From Nymphaea colorata (Eukaryota > Streptophyta > Magnoliopsida > Nymphaeales > Nymphaeaceae), in contig NC_045145.1 of NCBI RefSeq assembly GCF_008831285.2, positions 14,090,040 to 14,154,039 on the forward strand: a stretch of 64,000 bases of DNA, read 5' to 3'. Below the pieces are notes generated by a model. The model was not told where the DNA came from. It saw only the letters and a list, made by a program, of their open reading frames with translations, and ran no database searches. The translations under genes and the position numbers were made by a program. Below are positions 1-20,390 of this stretch, piece by piece (positions within the stretch are counted from its first letter, which is position 1; each line of letters starts with the position of its first letter).

Positions 1-301
1 CTCCTATACGGCTCGTTCAGGTGCAACATGAATGAAAGACGTCCATATGAAAGACATATATGATCATGAACATAAGCAGCATTAAAATCATTATTTGGGC
101 AGTTAACATATGCATGATCCAGCCCTCTCAACATACACGAACCTTAAAGTCGAAAATTCGAGGCAAAGTGCATGGCCGCTCAATAAAAATTTCCTCTCTT
201 TTATCCGACTTCCTTTCTTCTTTTTGGATGAACACTTGTACCAACTAAACTGGCTCTAGTGATCTATACTTCTTCTTCTGATTTCCTATACTACATGGCA
301 G

Positions 302-657
302 TTTTCAACTATGACAGCGGCCTGCATACTCTGTATGAGGTATCTTCCGCGGACTACAACGGCTGCTCCTCGAATAATTTTGTAAATACGGATACCAACA
401 GCGGCGCCACCACAATCCTTTTGAAAACCGCCGGCACTCACTACTTCATCTGCGGCACGCCCAGCCACTGCATGAGCGGAATGAGAATGTCGGTAAGTGT
501 TTCTGCAGCGGGCTCTCCCACCACACCCTCGTCGTCCACCACCACCCCCTCCACCACGAGCACGACTACGAGCACCAGCGGATCCTCCGGCAACTCTCTT
601 CAAGCCCCGGTCATCGGAGGAGCCATCGTCGCTGCTGCTGTGGCCCTTTTCGCATGA
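302..657 (+). CDS. Phytocyanin (uclacyanin-like blue copper protein), last exon only
   Basis: This is the 3' exon of a small extracellular, membrane-anchored type I copper protein. An acceptor AG at 300-301 fits the family's single intron just before the F-N-Y strand. The exon then carries the copper-site cluster: Cys in YFICG, His in PSHC and a Met in GMRM, plus the paired disulphide cysteines. A Met axial ligand points to uclacyanin or plantacyanin rather than stellacyanin, which uses Gln. A Ser/Thr/Pro-rich tail (about 480-600) typical of arabinogalactan glycosylation follows, then a hydrophobic alanine-rich end (about 605-654) typical of a GPI-anchor signal, then TGA. The first exon, with the signal peptide and the N-terminal His ligand, is not in 1-301 and must lie to the left of the window. 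Substrate and physiological role cannot be read from sequence; family members are linked to cell walls and pollen tubes. The family call is firm, the subclass moderate. Confidence 0.85.
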
Positions 658-2997
658 GCTGCCAGGAGAGAGACAGTGCCTGATTATTGTTCCATTGATT
701 GCTTCCTCGTCTTCCTTCTCCTCCTCCTGAGCCAGCTTTCTGTAGCCCTTCCATCGATTATTGCTCCATTGGTATACCGTTCCGCAGCTTTTTCGGAGTA
801 ATAATTGAATATCAGATCATTGTCGAGCTTGCCATATTCTTATAAATATTTAGCCACCAAACTTTCGAACGAAAATAGCATTGAAATACTAAATTATTAG
901 GTGGCGTTTTTCCTGAGACAAATTTCAGAGATTAATCCTCTAAATCTTGTTTTTGTCCACTAACGGGGTTGCTTGCAATTGCAATGGTGGAGTCATAATC
1001 TTTTTTTTTTTTTGGAAGGCCAGTAATATTTTTCAGAATTAAGAGGGGCGAAATTCAAAATTTTGAAAATAATTTAAAAAAGCGGAACAAACTCCCTCCG
1101 GTTTCTGCCCCCAGTTGTTCAATGAATATGCCTAAAAGTGATTAATTTTATATGAACAAATTATGAAAGCTACCGAATGGAAGGAAGGAATCTAACAGAC
1201 TTTCCTCGGGAGGCAAGATAGAATTCGGTTATTATATTTCTTGGTTAGCCCCAGCTTGTCTAAACTTAAGGAAAAGGAAAAGAAAGTTAGGAAGAAAAAG
1301 TTGGTCGCAGTTAATTACATTTTCAATGGTCATGAGTTTGTCGCGAAGGTGCGCAACTTAAAGCAAAATGTTTGGCGATTCTCTAATAATTAAAGTTGAG
1401 GATTATACGACATAAGATTTGAAGGAAATAAGCTTCCAAAGTGGTGCGCAAACACAAAGGCTTAAGCAGCTTTTTCCTGATCTTAATCCTCAGCCACTTT
1501 CTTTGTTGTACTTACCTCCACCTGCAACAGGCGTAATATTCAAATGCTACCAACATCAATCCTCCTGCAACTGCGTGACAAAAGTCATGTAAACTTAGCG
1601 TGGACTTGAGGAGTCTGGTAGTCGGTACCCATCGAGTTTCTTCAATCAAGAGAAAGATTCCCGGCGGACCGGACCGTCCACATATATATAATAATAGTGC
1701 ACTTGGTGGAGGCGGACTATATTCTTTAGATGATTTAGGTTTGGCGAAGTGGGCTCGTCATGCCTCACTTTAGGCAGGTTGACAGAGGAGCATATGATCT
1801 CACTAATTAGGTGAACATGGTTTATAGAATTTCACTTCTACTTTAATCATACTGCTTAGCCGTCGTGCTTTATTCAACAGCAAGCAATCTTTCATCCTTG
1901 CTCTACCTTCGAGATAGGAGGGAATGAGATAAAGAGGCTTGTATAAAAGTATGGGCGTTTCCATCATGCAGGGACTTTTTTTTAAGAGAAGTGCGACTAG
2001 TTTGAAGAATTACAAGATTGGTTCTCGAATGAAAATTCTCTTATTTAAGTACTGTCACTCTTACCAACCACCCAAAAAATAATTACACACACATGAAAAG
2101 AAGTGCAGGTCTTGAAAAAAATAAATGCAGGTTGTTCTTGCCGGAATGATGGCCTCAAAATGGGAGCAGTAGTAGTTAATCACAAAATAATGATTATAGC
2201 AACGAATAAAGAAGATAAATAGTAGTTGGGAAATCAAGATCCATGGGAGCACTCCCGAACCACCATATAGTAGGATTGGATGTAGGCACGGCAACAACAG
2301 ATATCTTTGGCATAAACAATAACATGCCAATCACAATAGCGTCAATGCAAAGTAATATTGCGCCAGAGCTGATGAAATTTTTAGCGCCTGTTATTAGAGA
2401 TGTTTGAGATACGAGCATTAAGTCATATCCGAAATATGTTTTGGTTTTGTTATGTAAAGAGAACAATAAGTACGATTTAAGAATTGTTTGGAGTATTCTA
2501 TGGGTTCGCCACAAAGATTGGAATAAGTTCATAAAACAATAGTTCTAATGTGTGTTTCCTAAAAATTTCTCAATCAAGTTTATGGGCCAAAACCACCCCA
2601 CATGCAGCCCAATTACTGTCTGTCATATTAAGCTTTATGGCGGTGGTTCGGTTTTCAACAAGTCCAATTTCGTGGGTCGATACGAGATCCAGCAAAGAGA
2701 TACACCAACAAACAAAGCTAGCTTACATAAGCAGGTGATGGTTAGAAGAGATGGGTCCGACTTATTTATGCATTTGGCAAATTTCATCTTCCAGCATTTA
2801 AATCCTCCATATTCTCAAGAAAAGTACACAAGTTACGGAAAATAAATTGACTTCACCTCACTCCCTTGTTTGTCGAGTCGCCCTGCGACATGAACCGTGA
2901 CATGTAATTGATTGTCGCTGAAAATATCGGTGAAAAATTTTTGTATATATATGTTGTACATACTTTTTGCAATACGGGTATCATTTATTGTAATTTG

Positions 2998-3069
2998 GGT
3001 TGGGGTTAAGTTCACTATGCAGCAAAATGGTTTGGTTGGGGTTAAGTTGACTGTGCAGTTATTTGGTTA
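2998..3069. repeat. Imperfect tandem duplication, 36-bp unit
   Basis: Two adjacent 36-bp copies (2998-3033 and 3034-3069) share the core GGTTGGGGTTAAGTT and a GCAG further on, with several mismatches between them. Confidence 0.7.
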
Positions 3070-3352
3070 AGTGCTAAAAGAACCTATGTTTTAATCGCGC
3101 GAAGCTAATATTGGTGTATGAATTTTTCATGCGCCAGCCAGTATGGTTAAAAATGAAAATACCCCTCATTAATGAAAAAAAAATTGAAAACAAAAAAGAA
3201 AATAAAGAAAGGTAAAAAAGACTAAAAAAGAATTTTTTTTTTTTTTTTTTTTTTAAAATAAGTATCAAAAGATCATTTGATGTATATGGGTTGTAGCCAC
3301 CTAAACTTTTTTAGTCGCGGATCATTATAGTTGTGTCCAAAGTGGTTTTCAG

Positions 3353-3410
3353 CAAAGTATACGTTAATGGTCAACGTACATCAAAGTATACGTTAATGGT
3401 CAACGTACAT
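3353..3410. repeat. Perfect tandem duplication, 29-bp unit
   Basis: Two identical 29-bp copies (3353-3381 and 3382-3410) lie head to tail. Each unit begins CAAAGTATACGTTAATGG and contains the palindrome GTATAC. Identity without a single mismatch suggests a recent duplication. Confidence 0.9.
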
Positions 3411-4169
3411 CAAGAGCTTGTTGTAAATTAGTAAGTTCGAGCCCTCCTAACCCAGTTTGTCTCTTAGAAAAGCACAAAAAGTAATTGCAGTATTTATAAA
3501 GCTATATGTCATAATAAAATCGCACATACAACGTATGGATAAGAACCATTTTGGAAGAGAAAAGAGTAGAATAATTTCACTCAATTCGTTGAGTCAATGA
3601 TACAACTTGCTTCGTGAGTTTACCGAATATTCTTGGGCGAGTCAAGGGCTTTGATCATTCGAAAGGGGTTCAGCATAAAGCCAGCCAACCCAACCTGCTT
3701 TTGGTTTTGTTTCGTGTTTGATACGAGTCAACCGAGATGTTCCTTTTTCGTTTTAATAATTTTTTTGGTAACTGGGTGAGCGTGTTTCTTCGCCTGCCTT
3801 GTTGGCAGCCCGTGACTCAGACTTAGATCCACAAATGACTGGGTTATTGGGTAAACAAGTTGACTTGTTGACCAAGTGAGTTAACTCGTTGAGTTTTAAA
3901 ATAACTTGAAGAATCGGGGGGTGAGTTAGGAGGTGAGCCGGATCGACCTTAACTGATTGTGGCCAGGTTTTTCCAAGCTGACCAGACTGATGATTCTGGC
4001 CAATCAGCAAGTATGGTTATTGTTTATATAAAGAAAGGCCAACTGCTTTTTTCTTTTCTTGGGCATCCGATTAGGTTGACAGTCACTTCAAGTGTTCACT
4101 GAAAACGTTTGAAATCCCAAACGGTGCCAAAGACAGTGTTTGATTGAAAACAACTCAACCAGGGGCCTA

Positions 4170-4515
4170 ATGCTAGGATATTTTTTTTTACTTCAAAATT
4201 TTTCACCGGGACAAAGTGAAACTTTTTATAAAGTTTATATGGTAGATTTTAAAATTTTCAAAACTGAAGGGGCAGGGAGGTTGTGCCACCCTCCCTTTTG
4301 GCCGAAGCAGGTTATATACGCCACAGCCCTGTGCATGAAAAATCAGTATATGCAATGATCAAAATGTAAAACAAGAGTTTTCACAAGGATTGTAAGAAAG
4401 AAAAAAAAAAAAAAAAAGTTGTCTACTTTATAAAAAATTAAAAAATGCCCCCACCTCCCTTTTGGTGTGTATCTGTCACGACTCACGACTCAATCCCCCT
4501 TTTGGCTCTGCCGGA
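4170..4515. repeat. Degenerate AT-rich dispersed repeat (likely old transposon tail)
   Basis: A stretch of the pattern TTTAAAATTTTCAAAACTG followed by a C/G-rich 'cccctcccttttggc' motif and ending near GGCTCTGCC resembles segments at about 1000-1100, 28785-28890 and 62700-62870. All combine a GGCAGAGCC-like motif (or its complement), a run of T or A, and AAATTTTGAAA. This looks like a family of old, decayed elements, but alignment by eye is weak. Confidence 0.35.
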
Positions 4516-7500
4516 AACCTAACTGGTGGTTGGTATGAGAGTATTCCCTGCATGCTGAAGTAAGCATAAGCCGTGAGGTGACAAAATCTCTTCATATTCG
4601 TTGAACAAAAGGCAAGAAAACCCGGTTATGAAAAATAAAGTTTCATATTAAGCTTATTTATAAGACACAGTAGGAGAGAGAATCCAGTTTCATTTTACCT
4701 ACTTTGAGAAATAAATTCATTAGTTTGTTATAATATGGCAACAAAAATCTCACAAAAGTTGACTAGCGTATTTTATTATTCTATCTAGGCGGTATTAATA
4801 TTAATAAGGGAGGGCAAATTGTTTATTACTGTTGTGGATGTCTCGTCTAAACATGACTTGTTATTAATTAGTTGTTACTAGAATCCAGACTTTTAATGGA
4901 ATAACTCGTATAAGGTTGAGCATCTGACCGTGGCAAGAATACTACAATACCTAGCTGCAGTGAAGAGAATTCTGCCTCCTCATGTTGTGTACAACATTCG
5001 CTTGCATGATCAAAATTGGTTAAGCCATATATGGGCTGGTGTCTAGTTGTTGCCCATATACCACAAAATTTGTTTATTTACATATATTGATGTCTATAAC
5101 GATATAGGGGACTTTATGCTTCCGTCTTCCAGATAATTAAAAAATGGAAAATCTTTCACTAAAAAAATGTTGCACATAAGCATTAGCAATAGTTTATAAT
5201 GATTCATTATATAGTAAAAAAAATCAATTCTTATCAATCTGGACACATCCGACAGACAATGACATAGATTTTATACATTTATATGTATCTACACCAGACT
5301 TGATGGAGAATCATATCAATAATAAAATCTAAAAAGATAAGATAGTGAATATTAAGTTATAAATATTCAGGTCAAGTTTTTCAAGAGTATGACACAATGT
5401 TTCATTTAAAGAAACTAATTTGCTTCCTTCTTTATCTTTCTCTTTTGAAGGGCATTTCGAACTTGAAAAAACAACTTACCTTCTATACTTAATCTCCACT
5501 TTTTGATATCCTTGGAAATCGACGGCTTATATTATTTTCAACAAATTCTGATATATATATATAGTTTGTCTGCATGTTTTTATGATAAAGTTTTGTCAGG
5601 CTACATCGAATATATCTTTTTGTTTTGTTCACTCTCGTATCTTGTTGCATATTGGTCTTACGTTACTCCTTTTATATCTTTCAATGGAACTTTGCCTTGA
5701 CTGGCCTACCTCCTTTGTTCATTTGCAAGTTAAACATGTTGGACTTCAGAAAAGGATATAAACTTATAGTTACAATGCAGATAAAAGGGTTTAATATAAC
5801 TCGTAGGTCATATTCCAAAACAAAAAACAGGGTTAAAAAAAAATTACTGGCGGTTCACGAACAGGGGAACCCAAACAATGGCGCCGCCCTTTTAGATTTG
5901 TTTTATTTTGTTGACTTGTCCCGACATCAAGCCTTCTTGATTCAGCTTCCCCACAGCCGCATTGGTCGCCGATCCCACCTTCCTTCCGTCTTTCCTTCTT
6001 TCTTTCTTTCGAGTCAACTTGCAGCTTATCCTTATCATCTCTTTCTCTCTCTCTCTACAAGTTTTAGTGGATCAGATTTGTCAGCTACCATCTTATCTGT
6101 GATTTGATTTTAAGGTAGTATTTATTTACTTGCAGGTGCACTAGTAGCGATAAGACTAATAAAAAACGTACTGATATTCCCTACTGCAAGTTGCGTAAAA
6201 CTTGAGCCAAGAGTAGGATCTTTTCTCAATTGAATCTCTGTCCCTACCATCAGATTCAGAACTAGGTGCAGAAAACCAGCCTCTGGCTGCTGTTTGCCCC
6301 ATCTCATGCCTGTCCAATTACTGATCCCAATGATTCAAATCTGAATCTAAACACAGAAATCCGATTAATAAGCAGCAAACCGAACAACTTGTAGTATTAC
6401 TTGGTAGGGGAAAAAACACATCTGGTCTGATACAAGGTGTCACAACAAGACATTCAGTTTACATGTGAAAATGGCATTTGGATCAGTTCTTCCAAATTTA
6501 GTGAATCTCCTCGTCTACTGGAATTCCAAAATTGATCTGATTTACCGCATTTGAATCTTGCGGAGAGGGTACTGTGGCTTTTATCTCTGATCCCTCTAGA
6601 GCTCCACAGGCTGGAGTGCTTTTTGTAGTCGAGCACTACAAAAGACAAAAGGCTGCATGTGGAACGTGAGTTTCCAGTTAATCCGATAAAGGAAAAGAGA
6701 AAAAGGCAGCCATTTTGCCTGTTCCATTGGATGATGCGGCTGCAACGTTATCCGCAAAGAAGAAAAGTTGGAGTAGCCAGTGGTCAAACAAAACAGGTAT
6801 AGCAGCAAGGGACAGAAGTAAATCACCTCCTCCTGGTATAGCAGCCATGGTGCTGGAATCGAAGCCTCATAAGTCAAGTGGTTCCGTTTCGCTCACTAAA
6901 TCTGCTTATGAGAGACATCCAGTTTCCAATGAAGGCTTTCCCTTTTTTCTTTTTTCCGGTTCCGTTTCTTTGAACTTTGAAGTTGGGCAGGGCCAGATTG
7001 ATGTGGAATGAATCCGCCATTGATGAGGGTGTTCAGAGTTGTGACGGAGAAGACGGCCGGATCTAGTATGACCCGTCTGCCGATTTACTCTCAGTTAGTC
7101 TTGTTCAACGTGGGCTTCGGCCCCACCAATAAATAATTCGCCACTGCCAGTCCGAAACCAACCAATAAGAAAAGGGACAGGCAGGCCACAAGGATTATAT
7201 GTATTGTAAGATCCCTTTTAGAAAATGATTTGGTAGAGATTAAGAAGTCTGCTTATCTCGGTTGAACACATCATTGGTCTAGTTAAGTCCGCACCCATTG
7301 CAGCTTCTCCATGTAACAAACAATCCAGATGAGAATCGAGATCTTACAGGAACCGAACCCCCGGCATTGGGAACAGGAGTTTGCCTCTGAACTCAAAGGA
7401 AAGGTTCAGGTATAGACTCTCTTCTTCTCACTGACAAAACCTGACAGGCCTGCTGCTTTCTCCACCAATACCAATAGCAGGAGAATAATGTGCAAGTGGG

Positions 7501-8815
7501 TCTCTGTAGCCACCAACTGCAGACTGCTTTTATAAGGAGATGAATTGTATTGTGCTGAGTTGAGTTGAGGATTCAATTATTAGATCCTCTGTTGCCTCCC
7601 ACTACTCTCATTTTCTTACGCACGCAAGATGCTGGGGAGAGAGAGAGAGTGCATAGGCGATCTCGGATGCTTTCCCTAAATCATTTCATACCAATCTAAA
7701 TATGGTGTGTTGATATAATCATGCTTCTGCACTCTCTGTTCCTGGGAGGTGGTGTATACCAAGTGGCTTCCATTGATCGACTTATGTCGGCCGCTTATTT
7801 AGTGGGATTGGGAAAAGAAGCTGTCTCATCCTCCACCTTCGCATGTCGACAAATTATAATCTATCTTTGTCTCCTTTTTAACTAATTTAGATAACAAAGC
7901 AAGGTCGAGCGAATCGAATAAAGCGCACACCCTTTATTCACTTCCCTTCCCTCGAAAGTTGAAACTTGTAGTATTCGATACTTGGATGCACCAGAAAAAA
8001 AACTGCGCAAATCGCGAACCGAGACCAATCATTGACACCTTAGTTATTAGAAACCAACCAAGGGGAAAAATCACGGTGGTTTGTTTAAAACAAATACCCC
8101 CAAAGAAGATAATGAGCGGGAATATCTCAAAACTATAAAAATAAAACCTTCCAGAAAACATAAACAAGAGGTCGGTCGAGCCCACCATTCTTGGTGGTGT
8201 TAGAAACTGAAGCCCTTCTTGGTCCCACTGAATCGTAAACAAGCAGGATTTTGGTGGTAGCTACAGTACGTCCCCCCATGTTGGCTCCACGCCACGCCGC
8301 CCACGCTGCCTTGTACATTGAAACCCTCACACCTAAAACACCATGAACGCATCACATAAGACAAGCCCAGCCCTCCACCACAAAATACAAAACGCATGGC
8401 TTGTTTTCTCCAAACGAATCTCTCTCCAATGAAATAAACAACTCTTTCTTGTCTTAACCTTCTTCTTCTTCATCTCTTTTTTTTTTTTTTGTTCTCGATA
8501 TGGGCAAAATTTCAACTCCACTGTAGGTAGGAGGGCTTTTCTGAAGCAAAATTTACTTCTGCTTCGAATACGACTACTCGTAATCGAATCCATAGTAGTT
8601 CTGTACAAACTCTAAAAATCACAAAATGTAAATAACATTTATACACTTGAAGATAGAACCAGATGAGTAAATTTCGCCGATGAACAACAATGGGGATTTT
8701 TCTTCCCTAATCTTTCATTACCAGGTCTTTTCCCACTAGACAAAGAGGAAGATGAGGGAAAAACGTAAAAGAATTGGACGCAAGCAAAAAAGACAAACCC
8801 CCTGAAATGGAGATT

Positions 8816-10084
8816 TCACACCTGAACCCTCGCCGGCGGCAACGCCGAAGGCTGATCGACGGCTTCGCGTCTGGAGCCGAGGCAATCCAGCGGCGTCCGG
8901 AGAATGGGAACGAGACCCGGTTGAGATGGATTCTGCGGCTTCGGCGTCGACGGCTCCGTCCCCGCCGCCTCGGCGGCTGTCCGATGCGTGCTGGAGAATG
9001 ATCGGGTTACGAAGGGCGGAGTGATAGAGAACGTCCACCCTTCCGTCCTCGTCAGCTCGTCCCGCGCCCGTCGGAGGATGCTCCCGCCTCTGCTACTCCC
9101 TTCACCAACTCGACGCCCCGCGTGGCTGCTCCCCCCGGTGTCCACCGGAAATACGGAGCAGCTCGCTACTCGGCTCATCCTCCCGGCAACGATATGCTTC
9201 CGGACGTTTTCCGGCAGCCGGAGAGTGAATCGCTCGTACGACTCCGGCGGCATAAGCGAATGACCGGTGGAATGGGACCGCGGGAACTTGCGGTTCGTCT
9301 TCTGCCGCCCCTTCCACGACCGATCCTCCTCCAGGAACCGCAAGTTCTTCGTCACCGGAACGTGGACGCTCGCGTTGGCAAGGGCAGCAGCGGCCGCGGC
9401 GCTTGGATTTGCCTCCTCCTCCGTCACCGGAATCGACACCTGGTCCTGCGCCGGCGGCAAAGCTTGTCCGGTCTCCTCTTGCTGCTCGTTCGCAGGCCGG
9501 TCGGTCTCGGCGGGGACGTCAATCGCGACGGCCGGAACGAAGTCGCCGGGATCCTCCTGGAGGTTGGCCCGGCAGAGCGGGCAGGTGACGTGCGAAGCAA
9601 GCCAGGCGTCAATACACTCCGGATGGAAGGCGTGGCTGCACTGCGGCAGCAGGCGGAGGGTCTCGTCGTCCTCGAACTCGCTGAGGCAGACCGCGCATTC
9701 AAGCGCGCCCTTCCCCAACTTGAGGGCCTTGACGGTCGAGTAGACGAAAGTCGGGAATGACTCGATGAGCGCCGGGTCCAGCCCCCGCTGCGAGCGGCGG
9801 GAAAGGCCCAGCCTTGCTATGGATGGCCTGCGGACGCTCTCCGAGTCGGAGGAACACTGGCGGATATAGATGGAGAAGAAGCCGATGAAGAAGAAGGCGC
9901 TTATGAGCACTATGACGATCACGGCCATAGACGGCTGGAACGTAGGATTGAAGGTAGAGAAGTCCCCAGAAGGAGGCGGCACCGACTGACCCGACGCCGT
10001 CCCATTGAGGGTCAAGAGAAAGAGCAAGAGGAGGAGATACAAAATCGAGACGCTGCCCAGTCGGGGGTGTTGTTCAGTGGTCAT
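8816..10084 (-). CDS. RING-H2 E3 ubiquitin ligase, ATL family (ATL6/ATL31-like)
   Basis: An intronless 422-residue protein, as is usual for ATLs. I start it at the ATG at 10082-10084 because the residues after it form a signal peptide or hydrophobic leader (about 1-32); the frame stays open upstream to 10234 but that extension is not family-like. A transmembrane helix follows at about 51-74, then the GLD motif at 101-103 and a canonical RING-H2 finger: C130, C133, C149, H151, H154, C157, C168, C171, with the conserved WL at 161-162. The long hydrophilic C-terminal tail contains [13 protein letters not shown], a segment I associate with the ATL6/ATL31 group. Those Arabidopsis proteins are membrane ligases in carbon/nitrogen balance and defence, and their tails bind 14-3-3 proteins. 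Coding DNA is markedly GC-richer than the flanks. Confidence in an ATL ligase is very high; the exact orthologue is inferred. Confidence 0.95.
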   Translation of the reverse strand: MTTEQHPRLGSVSILYLLLLLFLLTLNGTASGQSVPPPSGDFSTFNPTFQPSMAVIVIVLISAFFFIGFFSIYIRQCSSDSESVRRPSIARLGLSRRSQRGLDPALIESFPTFVYSTVKALKLGKGALECAVCLSEFEDDETLRLLPQCSHAFHPECIDAWLASHVTCPLCRANLQEDPGDFVPAVAIDVPAETDRPANEQQEETGQALPPAQDQVSIPVTEEEANPSAAAAAALANASVHVPVTKNLRFLEEDRSWKGRQKTNRKFPRSHSTGHSLMPPESYERFTLRLPENVRKHIVAGRMSRVASCSVFPVDTGGSSHAGRRVGEGSSRGGSILRRARDELTRTEGWTFSITPPFVTRSFSSTHRTAAEAAGTEPSTPKPQNPSQPGLVPILRTPLDCLGSRREAVDQPSALPPARVQV

Positions 10085-11409
10085 GCTGCCGCTGCTGCAC
10101 TCATGTGATGGTGATGCCCCCACTTCCTTCCGGCGGTTTTGGTCGGTGCTGTTCCAGAGAAACACGAGAAGCGGGAGAGAATGACAAAGGCAGCAGCACT
10201 GCAGCCCCGTCCCACCTTCTAATAGAGGGGGCACTCCCCTTCTGGATCAAGCCGGCTGGTCTTGCTTCCCCGATGGCGTGGCTAGCAAGGTGAAAGGGTA
10301 ATTTTGACTGACCTCCAATTCTTTGTTTCTTCCCTTTTTTCGTGATCTTTATTTCGCCTTCATCCTGCTGTGGTAAATGGATTTGATCTTCTGCTCCTGT
10401 TCCTTTTTCTTCTTCGAACCCTCTACAATTGACCCCACCCAGCACCAAGAAAGCGACTTCAGTGATTTTCATTTCTCTTCCTCTTTGCGCTGTCTTGAAG
10501 CAGCCTTGACAAGAAAGCATCCAACTATTAATTATTTGAAAGCTCACTTCAATTCAAATTCGTCTTCCTCTAAGAGATGTCAAATTAAATGCCAAATTCC
10601 ACAGGGATGACCCTTTGCTTAATCCGTCAACATTCAAAATCTTGGATTGGATTCCAGAAACTGATAGAAATTGAAGGAGGTTGAGGCGTTTGACTTTTTT
10701 TCCCTCAAAATCTTTTGGCTTCCAGAAATTGGGTCCGGTGAACTGAACGGCTTAGTTGCTTTCACAACCCATCCGTCGTCGGGACCAAAGTTTGAATGCA
10801 TCCGAAGTAGGAAACTGGAGCGCGTCGTCAAGGTTCTGCTTCTTGAAGGTGAAAACCAGAAGAAAGTTGGGTGGCTAATATTGGCGATCACGTGTACGCA
10901 CCCTTGGGTCGGATTAGGATGGGATGGACTCTCAGGCTTTGAGCAAATTTTCGCAACTCCTCACTTCAAATTCAAAGGAGCCTCCTATATGCTTATCTTG
11001 TCATGCAACCAAACCAAGAGGCCTTCCCCTCTGTGGGCTCTTCAGTTTGAGGTGAATCTCGGTGACACGTGTTCAACTTACAGCGCCCAACTCTTGTTTT
11101 TTATTTATTTAAATGCCGTGGACGGGGAACAAGTACCTTCTTTAGCCTTCCTCGTAGTTTCGAGTTTTTCAAACATTTCACTTACTTGTGAAGAAGTTAG
11201 GGATGTAAAAAGAATATCCAATTATATTTAACCAGATGATCCTTTGGGTATGATAACCGATTATTATCCTTTCTGGCCCGATTGTATATGAAGGTTGGGT
11301 GGTTTCGAAAAATAGGGTTTGAATCTGGGTGTTCATTCTGAATTTGAGTGCACGTAATCTGCTTCGGTCAAATTAGGTAAAATTTAGATCTGAATCGGAC
11401 GGTACCCAC

Positions 11410-11445
<36 letters not shown>

Positions 11446-13660
11446 ATCAAATAATAAAACCTTGGTTCTGTAAAAAGTTAATACTAGGCGTCTTTTCTTT
11501 TAATCGCTGAGGACAGAAAAAAAGTGACGGCACCGTAGTTAATGAAAGAAATTCCGTAAAGCTCCCTTTTCATCTCCTCTTTCTAGAAAGAGAGCCAGGC
11601 AGCGGCGCGCCGCTTCTTCCGGAAGGAAAGGACTTTTTCACATCACATGGATTCCCCGCAGTTGGGATGCTGCATGATCCGATCCCCAACGGGCGGTTCT
11701 GCTTCCAGTTCAAGTTCATGCATCGCATGCTCATCCTCCCCGTGGATATGAAATCCACATCTCTCGCGTTTCAAACAAGTTACTTATGGGATTCTGAAAT
11801 CAACGAAGCTGATGGTGCAAGGATCGTTTTCTTGGCCCCATCTGAGAACCAGTCGCATGACGAAATCTCTCTTCTTCACGCATTTTCATTTTCTGCTGTG
11901 AGAAGTTGAATTAATGCGATTGACTTGTTTTCCCACTCTTTCCACAGATTCAACCATGATTCCCTTTTTTTTCTTTTTCAATTCGAGTGGCGAGCAAGAG
12001 GCAAGAGACAAAGAAAAGAAGCACATCTGCACTTCAAAGCTGCTGCCTTAATCTTGTATCTAATTTAACTTGACGAAAATTTTGCAAAAGAAATGGGCAG
12101 TCCATATTTCTCACAAGAATGCTTATTCTAAGGAAGGTAACCGGACACATCATTCCGGACGGCCCGGCCCGGCCCGGCCCCTTAACATATAATTACAGCA
12201 AAGATGCTTGTTTCACGTGATAAGCATGCATGTGAAACACATTATATACATACATGTTGTTAAGATGATGGGAGACTCAGTCCGTGAACAATTAGCTCCC
12301 TGCTTAACTGCAAGTCAACAGGCAATTGGCAAGATAAATAAGGTCCAAAATATTTGGCATCCACCTTCTTGGCCTCCGAGTGCACGGAAAAATTTTCAAC
12401 CAAGACTTTGTCTCACGGTCCTTTCCTTTGTTCATAGGCAAGCCATCTCAATTCTCATGGTGGGCGGGGCGGCATGTCTGAAATGCGTTATTTAGACGAT
12501 TCAAACACGACGACGTGGTGTAATTCTTCCCCTGAAGATGAAAGTCCATCTAATTCTAACTAACGGTAGTCATCAAATGTCACCGAGCAACATGAAGAGG
12601 AACAGGCGACACGGGGAAGAAAGAAAGTATGATCATCACCTTCCTCGACTCGACGACGAGTATATTAATTTCATGTCCAAAATATGATTTAACTTTAGAA
12701 TTTGATTTATAAGGAAGATATCGGTTTCATATTTGATTCAAAATATTTTAGAGATGAAATAATATCGTCTTCAAGTCTTCGGAAAACCCATTTTGTGACG
12801 ACTATACAGGCTGAAGCAACAGCGCCTTGGTCGAAATTGAGTCATTTATTAACTTTTTTTTTAAATCCACAATGTCTGTAATACAGATCCCCAACGTCGT
12901 TTATAAAGTTGTTATAAAATTTAAAAATGGTTTACTTACATGCCAAACTTGTGAACAATATTTAAGAGAGCAATACCATAATTCTCGGCTAAGCATCACA
13001 TTTCTCTCTATTTCATCATTAAGTTAAGAAACTAGTCTACTAAATTTTATTCGAAATTCAAAATTATTTAGTAGTGGACCCTTATGATATACGAACCGAA
13101 ATGAGTATCATTTTCTTAGCTAAAAGCATATAAAGAATCCAATCAAATATTGATCTAAATATGAGAGGTTACCAGCAACAAAGCATAGAAACAGTGGACA
13201 CGGGTTCCCGCGCCAGCCACCTGATCGGACGCGTATTGTGGCGCGACGAAAGACAAGAAACCTACAGTACAGTACAGTACAGAGAGGGAGATGGCGATTT
13301 ATGAGAAGAGTAGAAGCGACATGTTATGGTTCGAGACGAGTCGGTGATGGGACCGATCGGACACCTGTCATCAAAGGGAAGCGAGCCAGTTGACGGAGGC
13401 AGGCAACTACCGGTCTGATGAAATATGGTAGTTGATTGCCTTACTATCATCTCCCCTTCTCTCCCGCTGACTCCTTCCGGTGGTTGGCGAAAAACCTCCT
13501 CAATTCGTTTCTTGGCGTCAATGGATTTAGCCCCTTTTATGGTCTGCTTTCCATTCATTCCGGCGATCGGAAGTCGGCGTTATGCACCGACTCCCCCACT
13601 CAACCCACCCATCGGCTCCTCACACCCTTCTGACCCCTTCGGAATTCATTCGTAGCGGCA
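10085..13660. other. Intergenic region between divergent ATL and PH1 genes
   Basis: This 3.6 kb separates two divergently transcribed genes and must hold both promoters. An open frame at 10671-11231 (+) has no recognisable domain and is not called. Simple repeats seen: a 28-base A run at 11415-11442, four GGCCC units at 12161-12180 and four TACAG units at 13263-13282. A TATAAAG at 13129-13135 lies about 530 bases before the PH1 start codon and could be its TATA box only if the 5' UTR is long. The A-run separates GC-richer ATL upstream DNA from the AT-rich interior. Confidence 0.5.
11415..11442. repeat. 28-base poly(A) tract
   Basis: An uninterrupted run of 28 A in AT-rich intergenic DNA. It could be a simple slippage tract or the tail of a retroposed sequence. 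I saw no flanking target-site duplication. Confidence 0.8.

Positions 13661-20390
<6,730 letters not shown>

Larger units (their letters stand above)
658..8815. other. Intergenic region between the phytocyanin and ATL genes
   Basis: I see no convincing gene in these 8 kb. The left part (about 658-900) is presumably the phytocyanin 3' UTR, and 8600-8815 the 3' UTR of the minus-strand ATL gene. Small tandem repeats lie at 2998-3069 and 3353-3410, a long T run at about 3233-3254, and degenerate AT-rich dispersed repeats near 1000-1100 and 4170-4515. An open frame on the minus strand at 2194-2532 encodes a hydrophobic stretch, and one on the plus strand at 6715-7011 a Ser/Lys-rich stretch. Neither resembles a family I know or has supporting splice or start context, so neither is called. 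Confidence 0.5.

Noticed and set aside
60-248. Short open frame at the left edge as the missing phytocyanin first exon
   Set aside because: It lacks a signal peptide and the N-terminal copper-site His region, so the first exon must lie outside the window.
2194-2532. Hydrophobic minus-strand open frame
   Set aside because: It resembles a membrane protein in composition only. No ATG context, family motif or flanking exon supports it.
9122-9760. Long plus-strand open frames across the ATL gene (also 52555-53103 plus)
   Set aside because: They are shadows on the opposite strand of GC-rich or long ATL coding regions. Their translations show no domain, whereas the minus strand gives complete RING-H2 proteins.
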